DNA from: an uncultured Dechloromonas sp. | GTDB taxonomy: Bacteria > Pseudomonadota > Gammaproteobacteria > Burkholderiales > Rhodocyclaceae | DNA: 64,000 nt | Assembly: GCF_945957265.1 (NCBI RefSeq) | Contig: NZ_CAMFKO010000002.1 | Location: forward strand, 62,001 to 126,000 | Direction of reading: 5' to 3' | Shown: positions 38,310 to 45,561 of the stretch, piece by piece | Numbering within the stretch: the first letter of the stretch is position 1 | How the letters are laid out: every line of letters begins with the position of its first letter | Position numbers and translations under genes: made by a program | The notes under the pieces: generated by a model | Database searches by the model: none | Seen by the model: only the letters and a program-made list of their open reading frames with translations | Told to the model about the DNA's origin: nothing

Positions 38310-39611
38310 ATGGCTGCTGGCAATTTCGAAAAATACAAGTCCGACGGTTCGTTGGCCGGTAATGCCCTGGAGTGGCTCGATGCCCGCTTCCCGGCAACTT
38401 CCATGTGGAAGGGCCACCTGTCCGAGTACTACGCCCCGAAGAACTTCAACTTCTGGTATTTCTTCGGCTCCCTGGCCCTGCTGGTCCTGGTCATCCAGAT
38501 CGTTACCGGCATCTTCCTGGTCATGCACTACAAGCCGGATGCCGCCGTGAACGCCAACGGCGTGCCGGTCGCCTTCGCCTCCGTCGAGTACATCATGCGC
38601 GACGTGCCGGGCGGCTGGTTGATCCGCTACATGCACTCGACCGGTGCCTCGGCCTTCTTCATCGTGGTTTACCTGCACATGTTCCGTGGCCTGCTCTACG
38701 GTTCCTACCGCAAGCCGCGTGAGCTGACCTGGCTGTTCGGCGTCGGCATCTTCCTGTGCCTGATGGGCGAAGCCTTCTTCGGCTACCTGCTGCCGTGGGG
38801 TCAGATGTCCTTCTGGGGCGCCCAGGTTATCGTCAACCTGTTCTCCGCCATCCCGGTCATCGGTCCGGACCTGTCGATCCTCATCCGCGGCGACTTTGTG
38901 GTTGGCGACGCAACGCTGAACCGCTTCTTCTCCTTCCACGTGATCGCCTTCCCGCTCGTCCTGATCGGTCTGGTTGCCGCCCACGTGCTGGCCCTGCACG
39001 AAACCGGCTCGAACAACCCGGACGGTGTCGAGATCAAGGCCAACAAGGACGAAAACGGCATTCCGCGCGACGGCATCCCGTTCCACCCGTACTACACGGT
39101 CAAGGACATCGTCGGCGTCATCGTCTTCCTGATGGTCTTCTCCGCCGTGATGTTCTGGGCGCCTGAAGGTGGCGGCTACTTCCTCGAAACGCCGAACTTC
39201 TACCCAGCCGACCCGCTGAAGACCCCGCCGCACATCGCGCCGGTCTGGTACTTCACGCCGTTCTACTCGATCCTGCGCGCCGTGACCTATCCGCTGTTCG
39301 GTCTCGATGCCAAGTTCTGGGGCGTGGTCGCCATGGGCGCTTCGGTCGTCATCTTCGCCTTCCTGCCCTGGCTGGATCGCAGCCCGGTCAAGTCGATCCG
39401 CTACCGCGGCCCGATCTACAAGACCCTGCTGACCATCTTCGTCATCTGCTTCTTCATCCTGGGCTATCTGGGCACCCTGTCCCCGTCGCCGATGGGCGAG
39501 CTGGTGTCGCAGGTTTGCTCGGTGTTCTACTTCGGCTTCTTCCTCGGCATGCCCTGGTGGTCCCGTATGGACAAGTTCAAGCCGGTCCCCGACCGTGTGA
39601 CGTTCAAGTGA
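38310..39611 (+). CDS. petB: Ubiquinol-cytochrome c reductase, cytochrome b subunit
   Basis: A 433-residue full-length cytochrome b with eight membrane helices. The four haem-ligating His fall in helices B and D (RYMHSTGASAFFIVVYLHMF; SFHVIAFPLVLIGLVAAHVLALH). The Qo-site motif PEG (WAPEGGGY) and the GYLLPWGQMSFWGAQV stretch are intact. The C-terminal domain is complete, as in proteobacterial bc1 rather than split b6f. Confidence 0.97.
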   Translation: MAAGNFEKYKSDGSLAGNALEWLDARFPATSMWKGHLSEYYAPKNFNFWYFFGSLALLVLVIQIVTGIFLVMHYKPDAAVNANGVPVAFASVEYIMRDVPGGWLIRYMHSTGASAFFIVVYLHMFRGLLYGSYRKPRELTWLFGVGIFLCLMGEAFFGYLLPWGQMSFWGAQVIVNLFSAIPVIGPDLSILIRGDFVVGDATLNRFFSFHVIAFPLVLIGLVAAHVLALHETGSNNPDGVEIKANKDENGIPRDGIPFHPYYTVKDIVGVIVFLMVFSAVMFWAPEGGGYFLETPNFYPADPLKTPPHIAPVWYFTPFYSILRAVTYPLFGLDAKFWGVVAMGASVVIFAFLPWLDRSPVKSIRYRGPIYKTLLTIFVICFFILGYLGTLSPSPMGELVSQVCSVFYFGFFLGMPWWSRMDKFKPVPDRVTFK

Positions 39612-39624
39612 GAGGATGCCTAAA

Positions 39625-40344
39625 ATGAAAAAATTCCTTATCGCATTGCTCTTCGCTCCGCTGATGGCTTTCGCCAGCGGTGGCAACGTTCATCTCGACA
39701 AGTGGCCGGGTTCGGTGAGTGACAAGGCTGCGCTGCAAAACGGCGCCAAGCTGTTCGTCAATTACTGCCTGAACTGTCACGGTGCTTCGTACATGCGCTA
39801 CAAGAACCTGATGGATCTCGGCCTGACCGAGACCCAGGTCAAGGACAACCTGATGTTCACCTCCGACAAGATCGGTGGCCTGATGGCTGTCGCGGCGCGT
39901 GCCGACGAGCAGAAGCTGTGGTTCGGCGCCACCCCGCCGGATCTGACCATCGTCGCCCGGGCCCGTGGCGAAGCCGGCAATGCCGCAGCCGGCGCCGACT
40001 GGCTCTACACCTACCTGCGTTCCTTCTACCGCGACGCCAACCGCCCGACCGGCTGGAACAACGTGATCTTTGAAAACGTTGGCATGCCGCACATCCTGTA
40101 CGGCCTGCAGGGCCAGCAAGTGCTGAATCACGAGACGCACAAGCTGGAACTGGCCGTTCCGGGCGCCATGGCGCCGGCCGAGTTCGACAAGGCCGTTTCC
40201 GACCTGGTCGGCTTCATGGTCTGGATGGGCGAACCGCAGCAGGAGTTCCGTCGTACCCTGGGCTTCTTCGTCCTGGCCTTTTTGGCAGTCCTCTTCGTTG
40301 TCGCTTACGCACTGAAGAAGGAATACTGGAAAGACATTCACTAA
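39625..40344 (+). CDS. petC: Ubiquinol-cytochrome c reductase, cytochrome c1 subunit
   Basis: A 239-residue protein with a signal peptide (MKKFLIALLFAPLMAFA). The haem motif is CLNCHG near residue 45, the axial Met lies in the GMPHILYGLQG/PGAMAP region, and a C-terminal membrane anchor (LGFFVLAFLAVLFVVAYAL) follows. The ATG at 39625 is preferred because GAGAGGA is 8 bases upstream; an ATG at 39616 is in frame but too close to that site. Confidence 0.95.
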   Translation: MKKFLIALLFAPLMAFASGGNVHLDKWPGSVSDKAALQNGAKLFVNYCLNCHGASYMRYKNLMDLGLTETQVKDNLMFTSDKIGGLMAVAARADEQKLWFGATPPDLTIVARARGEAGNAAAGADWLYTYLRSFYRDANRPTGWNNVIFENVGMPHILYGLQGQQVLNHETHKLELAVPGAMAPAEFDKAVSDLVGFMVWMGEPQQEFRRTLGFFVLAFLAVLFVVAYALKKEYWKDIH

Positions 40345-40364
40345 TCCGCCAAGGATTGGTTAAC

Positions 40365-40413
40365 GGCATCGCGGGTTTGGCTTCGGCCAACCCCCGATGC
40401 CGAATCGCTTTTT
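40365..40413 (+). terminator. Intrinsic terminator (or attenuator) between petC and sspA
   Basis: A long stem (outer GGCATCG/CGATGCC, inner GGGTTTGGC/GCCAACCCC with one mismatch) is capped by a TTCG tetraloop. A T5 tract lies 8 bases after the stem. The sspA ATG is 15 bases further. Confidence 0.7.
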
Positions 40414-40427
40414 GAGGGTTACCCCAA

Positions 40428-41024
40428 ATGATGAACCTCTATTCGGGCACCACCTGCCCATTCAGCCATCGTTGCCGCATTGTCCTGTTCGAAAAGGGCA
40501 TGGATTTCCAGGTTATCGATGTCGACATGTTCAACAAGCCGGAAGAAATGGCCGCGATCAACCCGCACAACCGTGTGCCGGTCCTGGTCGAGCGCGATCT
40601 GGTCCTGTTCGAGCCGAACATCATCAACGAATACATCGACGAGCGCTTCCCGCATCCGCAGCTGATGCCGGCCGACCCGATCATGCGTGCCCGCGCCCGC
40701 CAGCTGCTGGTCGGCATGGAGCGCGAAATCTTTTCGTTCATGGAAGTGATCGAAAAGAACGGCAAGACGGCCGACAAGGCGCGCCAGGAAATCCGCGCCC
40801 GCCTGACCGAGATCGTGCCCATCTTCAACAAGCAGAAGTTCATGCTCGGCGACGAGTTCTCCATGCTCGACGTGGCCATTGCCCCGCTGCTGTGGCGTCT
40901 CGACCACTACGGCATCGACCTCGGCAAGGCCGCCGCGCCGCTGATGAAGTACGCCGAGCGCATCTTCAGCCGCCAGGGCTTCATCGACGCGCTGACGCCG
41001 TCGGAAAAGGCGATGCGCAAGTAA
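40428..41024 (+). CDS. sspA: Stringent starvation protein A (GST-fold)
   Basis: A 198-residue protein of standard length. The thioredoxin-like N-domain opens MNLYSGTTCPFSHRCRIVL and contains NRVPVLVERDLVLFEPNIINEYIDERFP, and a helical GST C-domain follows. SspA binds RNA polymerase with sigma-70 and acts as a transcription co-factor in starvation and acid stress. sspB starts 2 bases after the stop; the petABC-sspAB arrangement is typical of betaproteobacteria. Confidence 0.95.
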   Translation: MMNLYSGTTCPFSHRCRIVLFEKGMDFQVIDVDMFNKPEEMAAINPHNRVPVLVERDLVLFEPNIINEYIDERFPHPQLMPADPIMRARARQLLVGMEREIFSFMEVIEKNGKTADKARQEIRARLTEIVPIFNKQKFMLGDEFSMLDVAIAPLLWRLDHYGIDLGKAAAPLMKYAERIFSRQGFIDALTPSEKAMRK

Positions 41025-41026
41025 GC

Positions 41027-41473
41027 ATGGAACTGCCGTCCACCAAGCCCTATTTGCTGCGCGCCATCTGGGAATGGTGCTGCGACAACGGTTTCACGCC
41101 GCATATTGCCGTCGAGGTCGATGGCCGGACCCGCGTTCCGCGCGAGTTCGTGCGCGACGGCCAGATCGTTCTCAATCTCGGCCCGACGGCGACCAACAAA
41201 TTGCAGATCGGGAACGAATACATCGAGTTCCAGGCGCGGTTTGGCGGCGTCGCACGCGAGTTGTCCATTCCGATCGAGCGCGTTTCGGCCGTCTATGCCC
41301 GGGAAAACGGCGCGGGAATGGCCTTCGAGGTGGATGGCGACAGCGAGATGGCGGATGAGGCGCCAGCCGCCGCCACCGTCGCCGATGCACCGAACGACGA
41401 ACCGCCGCCCGAGCCGCCGCCCGAGCCGCCGCGCCCCGATGAAGGGCGTCCCAGGTTGCAACGCATCAAATAG
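41027..41473 (+). CDS. sspB: ClpXP protease specificity-enhancing factor SspB
   Basis: A 148-residue protein. The folded substrate-binding domain (STKPYLLRAIWEWCCDNGFTPHI; NLGPTATNKLQI; ARFGGVARELSIPI) covers residues 1-105. A flexible Pro/Glu-rich linker and a basic C-terminal tail ending LQRIK form the ClpX-docking peptide. SspB delivers ssrA-tagged proteins to ClpXP. Confidence 0.95.
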   Translation: MELPSTKPYLLRAIWEWCCDNGFTPHIAVEVDGRTRVPREFVRDGQIVLNLGPTATNKLQIGNEYIEFQARFGGVARELSIPIERVSAVYARENGAGMAFEVDGDSEMADEAPAAATVADAPNDEPPPEPPPEPPRPDEGRPRLQRIK

Positions 41474-41498
41474 GGACAAGCGCGGCGCTGGATGCACC

Positions 41499-41537
41499 AA
41501 AAAAGGGAGATTTCCGAAGGGAGTCTCCCTTTTTTTA
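41499..41537 (+). terminator. Intrinsic terminator after sspAB
   Basis: A 12-base stem (AAAAAAGGGAGA with TCTCCCTTTTTT) and 13-base loop run into a T-tract; it isolates the nas region from sspAB. It starts just behind a TGCACC half-site (41493-41498) of NtrC type. Confidence 0.85.
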
Positions 41538-41561
41538 TCCCAAGTCCATGATTTCTATAGG

Positions 41562-41577
41562 TGGCATGCCTGTTGCT
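41562..41577 (+). promoter_or_regulatory. Sigma-54 promoter of nasA
   Basis: TGGCATGCCTGTTGCT has the invariant GG and GC 10 bases apart, matching TGGCAC-N5-TTGCW with one change. Transcription would start near 41588, leaving a leader of about 13 bases, so unlike the other nas units nasA has no room for an RNA control element. Confidence 0.8.
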
Positions 41578-41600
41578 CAAAGCATGCCGGAAGGAAAATC

Positions 41601-44321
41601 ATGAAAACTGAAGTCAAATCCACCTGTTGTTACTGCGGCGTCGGCTGCGGCGTCCTGATCGAAACCGAAGCCGGCAAAATCACCGGCGTCCGGGGCGATC
41701 CGGAGCATCCCGCGAATCGCGGGCGTCTATGCACCAAGGGCGCGACCCTGGCGCTGACCGCCGATCCGGGCTATCGCCTGCTGCATCCGGAGCGCCGCGG
41801 GATGCGCGGCCAGCCGGGCGAGCGCGTCGCCTGGGATCAGGCGCTCGACGATGCGGCCGAACGCTTCGCGGCGACGATCCGCGAACACGGCCCGGATTCG
41901 GTGGCCTTCTACATCTCCGGCCAGTTGATGACCGAGGACTATTACGTCTTCAACAAGCTGGCCAAGGGCCTGATCGGCACCAATAACGTCGATACCAATT
42001 CACGCCTGTGCATGTCGTCGGCGGTCGCCGGCTACAAGCAGACGCTGGGCGTCGATGCGCCGCCGTGCAGCTACGAGGATATCCTCGCGGCGAAGGTGAT
42101 CTTCATTGCCGGGGCGAACCCGGCGGTCGCCCATCCCATCGTCTTCCGGTATGTCGAGGATGCGAAGGCGGCCAATCCCGACCTGAAAATCATCGTCGCC
42201 GATCCGCGCCGCTCCGAGAGCGCCGAGATCGCCGACCTGCACCTGGCGATCAAGCCCGGCAGCGACATCGCGCTGTTCAACGGCATGCTGCACCTGATGA
42301 TCGCCGAAGGCTTGATCGACCCGGATTACATCGAGCGCCACACGACGGGATTCGCCGAGCTGAAGGATATCGTCAAGCCCTATACCCCGGCCGCCGTCGC
42401 CGAGGTGTGCGGTGTCGCGGCCGCCGATATCGTGCAGGCGGCCCGCTGGTTCGGGCAAAGCGGCGCCGCGCTGTCGATGTACTGCCAGGGCCTGAACCAG
42501 TCGGTCCATGGCACGCACAACAACGCCGGCATCATCCATCTGCACCTGGCGACCGGCCTGATCGGGAAACCCGGCGCCGGCCCCTTCTCGCTGACCGGGC
42601 AGCCGAACGCGATGGGCGGGCGCGAGGTGGGCGGCTTGTCGAACCTGCTGTCGGCGCACCGCGATCTGGCCAATCCGCAACACCGCGCCGAGGTCGCCGC
42701 CCTGTGGGGGGTGCCCAGCGTACCGGAAAAGCCGGGCAAGTCGGCCATCGATCTGTTCGCGGCACTGCAGACTGGCGAAATCAAGGCGGTATGGATTGCC
42801 TGCACCAACCCCGCGCAGTCGTTGCCCAACCAGGCGGCCGTCCGCGCGGCGCTGCAGAGCGCGGAATACGTGGTTCTCCAGGAGGCCTACGGCAATACGG
42901 ATACGGCGGCCTATGCCGACCTGCTGCTGCCGGCCAGCGGCTGGGGCGAGAAGCACGGCACGGTGACCAACTCCGAGCGGCGCATCACCCACGTCAATTC
43001 CGCCGTGTCGCCGCCGGGCGAGGCGCGCCACGACTGGGAGATCGTCGTCGATTTCGCGCGCCGCCTGGGGCAAAAGCTGGGGATCGACGGCGAACGCCTC
43101 TTCCCCTACGCCGATGCCGAGGCTATCTTCGCCGAGCATTGCGCCAGCACGCGCGGGCGGGACCTGGATATCACCGGTCTGGACTACGCCCTGCTCGATG
43201 CCGCCGGGCCGCAGCAGTGGCCTTACCCGGCCGGGGCGAGCGGCGGCAAGACCCGCCTCTACGAGGACGGTGTCTTTCCGACGGCGGACGGCAAGGCGCG
43301 CTTCGTGCCGGTCAAGCATCTGGCAACGGCCGACGTGCCGGATGCCGACTACCCGATCAGCCTGCTCTCGGGGCGCATGCGCGACCACTGGCACGGCATG
43401 AGCCGCACCGGCACCGTGCCGCGTCTGTTCAACCTCGAGGACGAGCCGCTGCTCGCCATGCACCCGTGCGACATGCGCCACCGCGGGCTGGAGAGCGGCA
43501 GCCTGGTGCGCATATCCAACCCGCGCGGCGAAGCCGTCGTCAGGGTGGAGGAGCGGCCGGGACTGAAGAAAGGGCGGGCCTGGATGCCGATGCACTGGGG
43601 CAGCCAGTTCATGAACACGCCGGGCGTCAATGCGGTGGCTTGCGACGCCACCGACCCCTATTCCCGCCAACCCGAGCTCAAGCATGCCGCGGTGCAGATC
43701 GAAAAACTCGATCTGCCCTATCCGCTGGCCATCGTGCGCCGCTGCGCCAGCCAGTCGGAGGCGCTGGCGCTGCTGCAGGCGGTGCGGCCGGTATTGCAGC
43801 AATATCCGTATGCCACCCTCGGCCTCTACGGCCGCAGCACCCCGCTTGTCGTGCTGCGCGCCGCCATGGCCGAGGCGCCGGGCGACGCGGAGATCGACAC
43901 CCTGGATCGCCTGTTCGGGATCGCCGGCAGCGACGGCGCCATCGTTTACGTGGATGCCACCAAGCGCGTCGCCAAGAAGGCCGTCGCCGCCGACGGGCGG
44001 TTGCAGGCGGTCCGCCTGTGCGGCGAAACGCAGGCGGTCGCCTGGCTGAAGCAGGCCATGGCGGAGGACGAACTGGATGCCAGCCTGATTCGCTTCGCGC
44101 TGGCGCCGCTGGGCAAGCCGCCGGTCAGCGTGGCGCCGCGCAATATCGTCTGCAAGTGCGCCGACGTCACGGATGTGCAGATACGCCAGGAACTGGCGGC
44201 CGGCGCCGACCTGCCGAAACTGCAGGAAAAGCTGCGTTGCGGCACCTTCTGCGGCTCCTGCGTGCCGGACATCCGGCGCATGGCGGCGGAATTCGCGCCC
44301 TCGGAAACGGCAGCGGCCTGA
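41601..44321 (+). CDS. nasA: Assimilatory nitrate reductase, catalytic subunit
   Basis: A 906-residue cytoplasmic molybdopterin enzyme reducing nitrate to nitrite. The N-terminal [4Fe-4S] motif has C9, C12, C16 and a fourth Cys near 44 (RLCTKG). A Cys in NSRLCMSSAV (residue 137) is the likely Mo ligand. Molybdopterin-binding domains follow (GREVGGLSNLL; NPAQSLPN; SGRMRDHWHGMSRTG). The C-terminus holds a BFD-like [2Fe-2S] domain (CKC at 851-853; CGTFCGSC at 880-887), as in Klebsiella NasA. No twin-arginine leader is present. A separate electron-donor subunit is not in the window. ATG at 41601 follows GGAAGGA. Confidence 0.95.
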   Translation: MKTEVKSTCCYCGVGCGVLIETEAGKITGVRGDPEHPANRGRLCTKGATLALTADPGYRLLHPERRGMRGQPGERVAWDQALDDAAERFAATIREHGPDSVAFYISGQLMTEDYYVFNKLAKGLIGTNNVDTNSRLCMSSAVAGYKQTLGVDAPPCSYEDILAAKVIFIAGANPAVAHPIVFRYVEDAKAANPDLKIIVADPRRSESAEIADLHLAIKPGSDIALFNGMLHLMIAEGLIDPDYIERHTTGFAELKDIVKPYTPAAVAEVCGVAAADIVQAARWFGQSGAALSMYCQGLNQSVHGTHNNAGIIHLHLATGLIGKPGAGPFSLTGQPNAMGGREVGGLSNLLSAHRDLANPQHRAEVAALWGVPSVPEKPGKSAIDLFAALQTGEIKAVWIACTNPAQSLPNQAAVRAALQSAEYVVLQEAYGNTDTAAYADLLLPASGWGEKHGTVTNSERRITHVNSAVSPPGEARHDWEIVVDFARRLGQKLGIDGERLFPYADAEAIFAEHCASTRGRDLDITGLDYALLDAAGPQQWPYPAGASGGKTRLYEDGVFPTADGKARFVPVKHLATADVPDADYPISLLSGRMRDHWHGMSRTGTVPRLFNLEDEPLLAMHPCDMRHRGLESGSLVRISNPRGEAVVRVEERPGLKKGRAWMPMHWGSQFMNTPGVNAVACDATDPYSRQPELKHAAVQIEKLDLPYPLAIVRRCASQSEALALLQAVRPVLQQYPYATLGLYGRSTPLVVLRAAMAEAPGDAEIDTLDRLFGIAGSDGAIVYVDATKRVAKKAVAADGRLQAVRLCGETQAVAWLKQAMAEDELDASLIRFALAPLGKPPVSVAPRNIVCKCADVTDVQIRQELAAGADLPKLQEKLRCGTFCGSCVPDIRRMAAEFAPSETAAA

Positions 44322-44340
44322 GACGGGCGAGGAGAACAAG

Positions 44341-45330
44341 GTGAGCTACGGACAATGCATCAGGGAGATCGGTCGCGGCGCGGAAGGCGCCCGGGACCTG
44401 TCGCATGACGATGCCCGGCAACTCTACGCGGCCATGCTCGACGGCGGCGTGCCCGATCTCGAACTGGGCGCCATCATTGTCGGCCTGCGCGTCAAGGGCG
44501 AGTCGCTCGACGAGATGCTCGGCTTCATGGCGGCCACCGACGAGCGGACCCACCAGCTGGAATTGCCGCATGGCCGTGGCCGCCCCGTCGTCCTGCCGAC
44601 CTACAACGGGGCGCGCAAGGAGGCCAACCTGACGCCGCTGCTCGCCCTGCTGCTGCAGCGCTTCGGCGTCCCGGTCCTGATGCATGGCCTGATCGAAGGC
44701 AACGGGCGGGTCAGCAGCGCGCATGTCCTGCGCGAGCTCGGCATCCTGCCGGTGTCGTCGACCCACCAGGCGCAGAAGGCGCTCGACGAAAACGGCCTGG
44801 CCTTCCTGCCGCTCAGCGCGCTCTGTCCCGGCATCCACAACCTGCTGTCGCTGCGCGCCCGCATGGGCGTGCGCAGCAGCGCCCACAGCCTGGTCAAGCT
44901 GATCGATCCTTTCCATGGCGAAGGCTTGCTGGTCGCCGCGGCGACGCACCCCGATTTCATCGGCCTGATGCGCGACATCATGATGGCGCGCGGCCAGTGC
45001 GGCCTGCTGCTGCGCGGTACCGAGGGCGAGCCCTACGCCAATGCCAAGCGCCGGCCGCGCCTGGAATATGTGCACGACGGGGTGGCCGACCTCCTGTTCG
45101 AAGCCGAGCACGAAAGCCTGCGCGCCCTGCCCAATCTGCCGGAAGCGGCCGATGCCGTGGCGACCGCGCGCTGGATCCGCCGCGTCCTCGACAAGCAGGT
45201 GCCGCTCCCCAAGCCGATCGCCAACCAGCTCGCCAGCCTGCTCTATGCCAGCGGCTATGCCGACGACCTCAACCAGGCCAAGGCCATCGTCGCGGTCGAG
45301 GCGACGGGGCTGCTGGTCGGCGGCAACTGA
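44341..45330 (+). CDS. ybiB: YbiB/TrpD2 family protein (anthranilate phosphoribosyltransferase-like, nucleic acid binding)
   Basis: A 329-residue protein with a GTG start behind GAGGAGAACAAG, 19 bases after nasA. It has the two-domain nucleoside phosphorylase class III fold (LSHDDARQLYAAMLDGGVPDLELGAI; PTYNGARKEANLTPLLALLL), but the phosphoribosyl-pyrophosphate signature of true TrpD is altered. The E. coli homologue YbiB binds nucleic acids and is LexA-regulated; its cell role is unclear. Co-transcription with nasA suggests a link to nitrate assimilation that the family description does not explain. Confidence 0.8.
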   Translation: MSYGQCIREIGRGAEGARDLSHDDARQLYAAMLDGGVPDLELGAIIVGLRVKGESLDEMLGFMAATDERTHQLELPHGRGRPVVLPTYNGARKEANLTPLLALLLQRFGVPVLMHGLIEGNGRVSSAHVLRELGILPVSSTHQAQKALDENGLAFLPLSALCPGIHNLLSLRARMGVRSSAHSLVKLIDPFHGEGLLVAAATHPDFIGLMRDIMMARGQCGLLLRGTEGEPYANAKRRPRLEYVHDGVADLLFEAEHESLRALPNLPEAADAVATARWIRRVLDKQVPLPKPIANQLASLLYASGYADDLNQAKAIVAVEATGLLVGGN

Positions 45331-45341
45331 GGCGGGCGCCC

Positions 45342-45378
45342 CGCACCGAGGTGGCATGGAATGCACCGAAGTGGTGCG
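45342..45378 (+). promoter_or_regulatory. Tandem NtrC-type enhancer sites upstream of nirB
   Basis: TGCACCGAAGTGGTGCG (45362-45378) fits the NtrC dyad TGCACY-N5-RGTGCA at 11 of 12 defined positions. A weaker copy (CGCACCGAGGTGGCAT) begins 20 bases earlier, two helical turns away. Both lie 55-90 bases before the sigma-54 element, a normal enhancer distance. Confidence 0.7.
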
Positions 45379-45431
45379 CCACCTTGGGCTTGTTTTCACG
45401 AATTATCATTTAAATCAGTCGCTTGCCGTGT

Positions 45432-45447
45432 TGGCACGCTGATTGCA
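45432..45447 (+). promoter_or_regulatory. Sigma-54 promoter of nirBDC
   Basis: TGGCACGCTGATTGCA is an exact match to TGGCAC-N5-TTGCA, with GG and GC 10 bases apart. The start site would fall near 45458, giving a leader of about 104 bases. Confidence 0.88.
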
Positions 45448-45472
45448 AAGAATAACGCGAAGCAGCGAATCA

Positions 45473-45509
45473 ACCGTCAACGCGGACGGTCAGATGGCAA
45501 CGACGTCAT
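45473..45509 (+). promoter_or_regulatory. Tandem hexaloop hairpins in nirB leader (ANTAR/NasT RNA target)
   Basis: Hairpin 1 (45473-45490): stem ACCGTC/GACGGT with loop AACGCG. Hairpin 2 (45494-45509): stem ATGGC/GTCAT (one G-U pair) with loop AACGAC; the linker is 3 bases. Both six-base loops have A at position 1 and G at position 4, the pattern recognised by ANTAR antiterminators. A third hairpin (GCACC/GGTGC, loop GCAA, 45527-45540) lies just before the ribosome site, but it has no U-tract, so how the output is switched is unclear. Confidence 0.75.
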
Positions 45510-45561
45510 GCGCTGGAAAAATATTTGCACCGCAAGGTGCGCGCAACGTTGGAGCCATAAC

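Noticed and set aside
41106..41600. In-frame extension of nasA across sspB and the terminator
   Set aside because: It overlaps sspB in another frame, crosses an intrinsic terminator and a sigma-54 promoter, and the [4Fe-4S] N-terminus starts properly at 41601.
45361..45561. In-frame extension of nirB upstream of the ATG at 45562
   Set aside because: It runs through the sigma-54 promoter and both leader hairpins, and the sequence is not nirB-like. The ATG at 45562 has a ribosome site and the canonical N-terminus.
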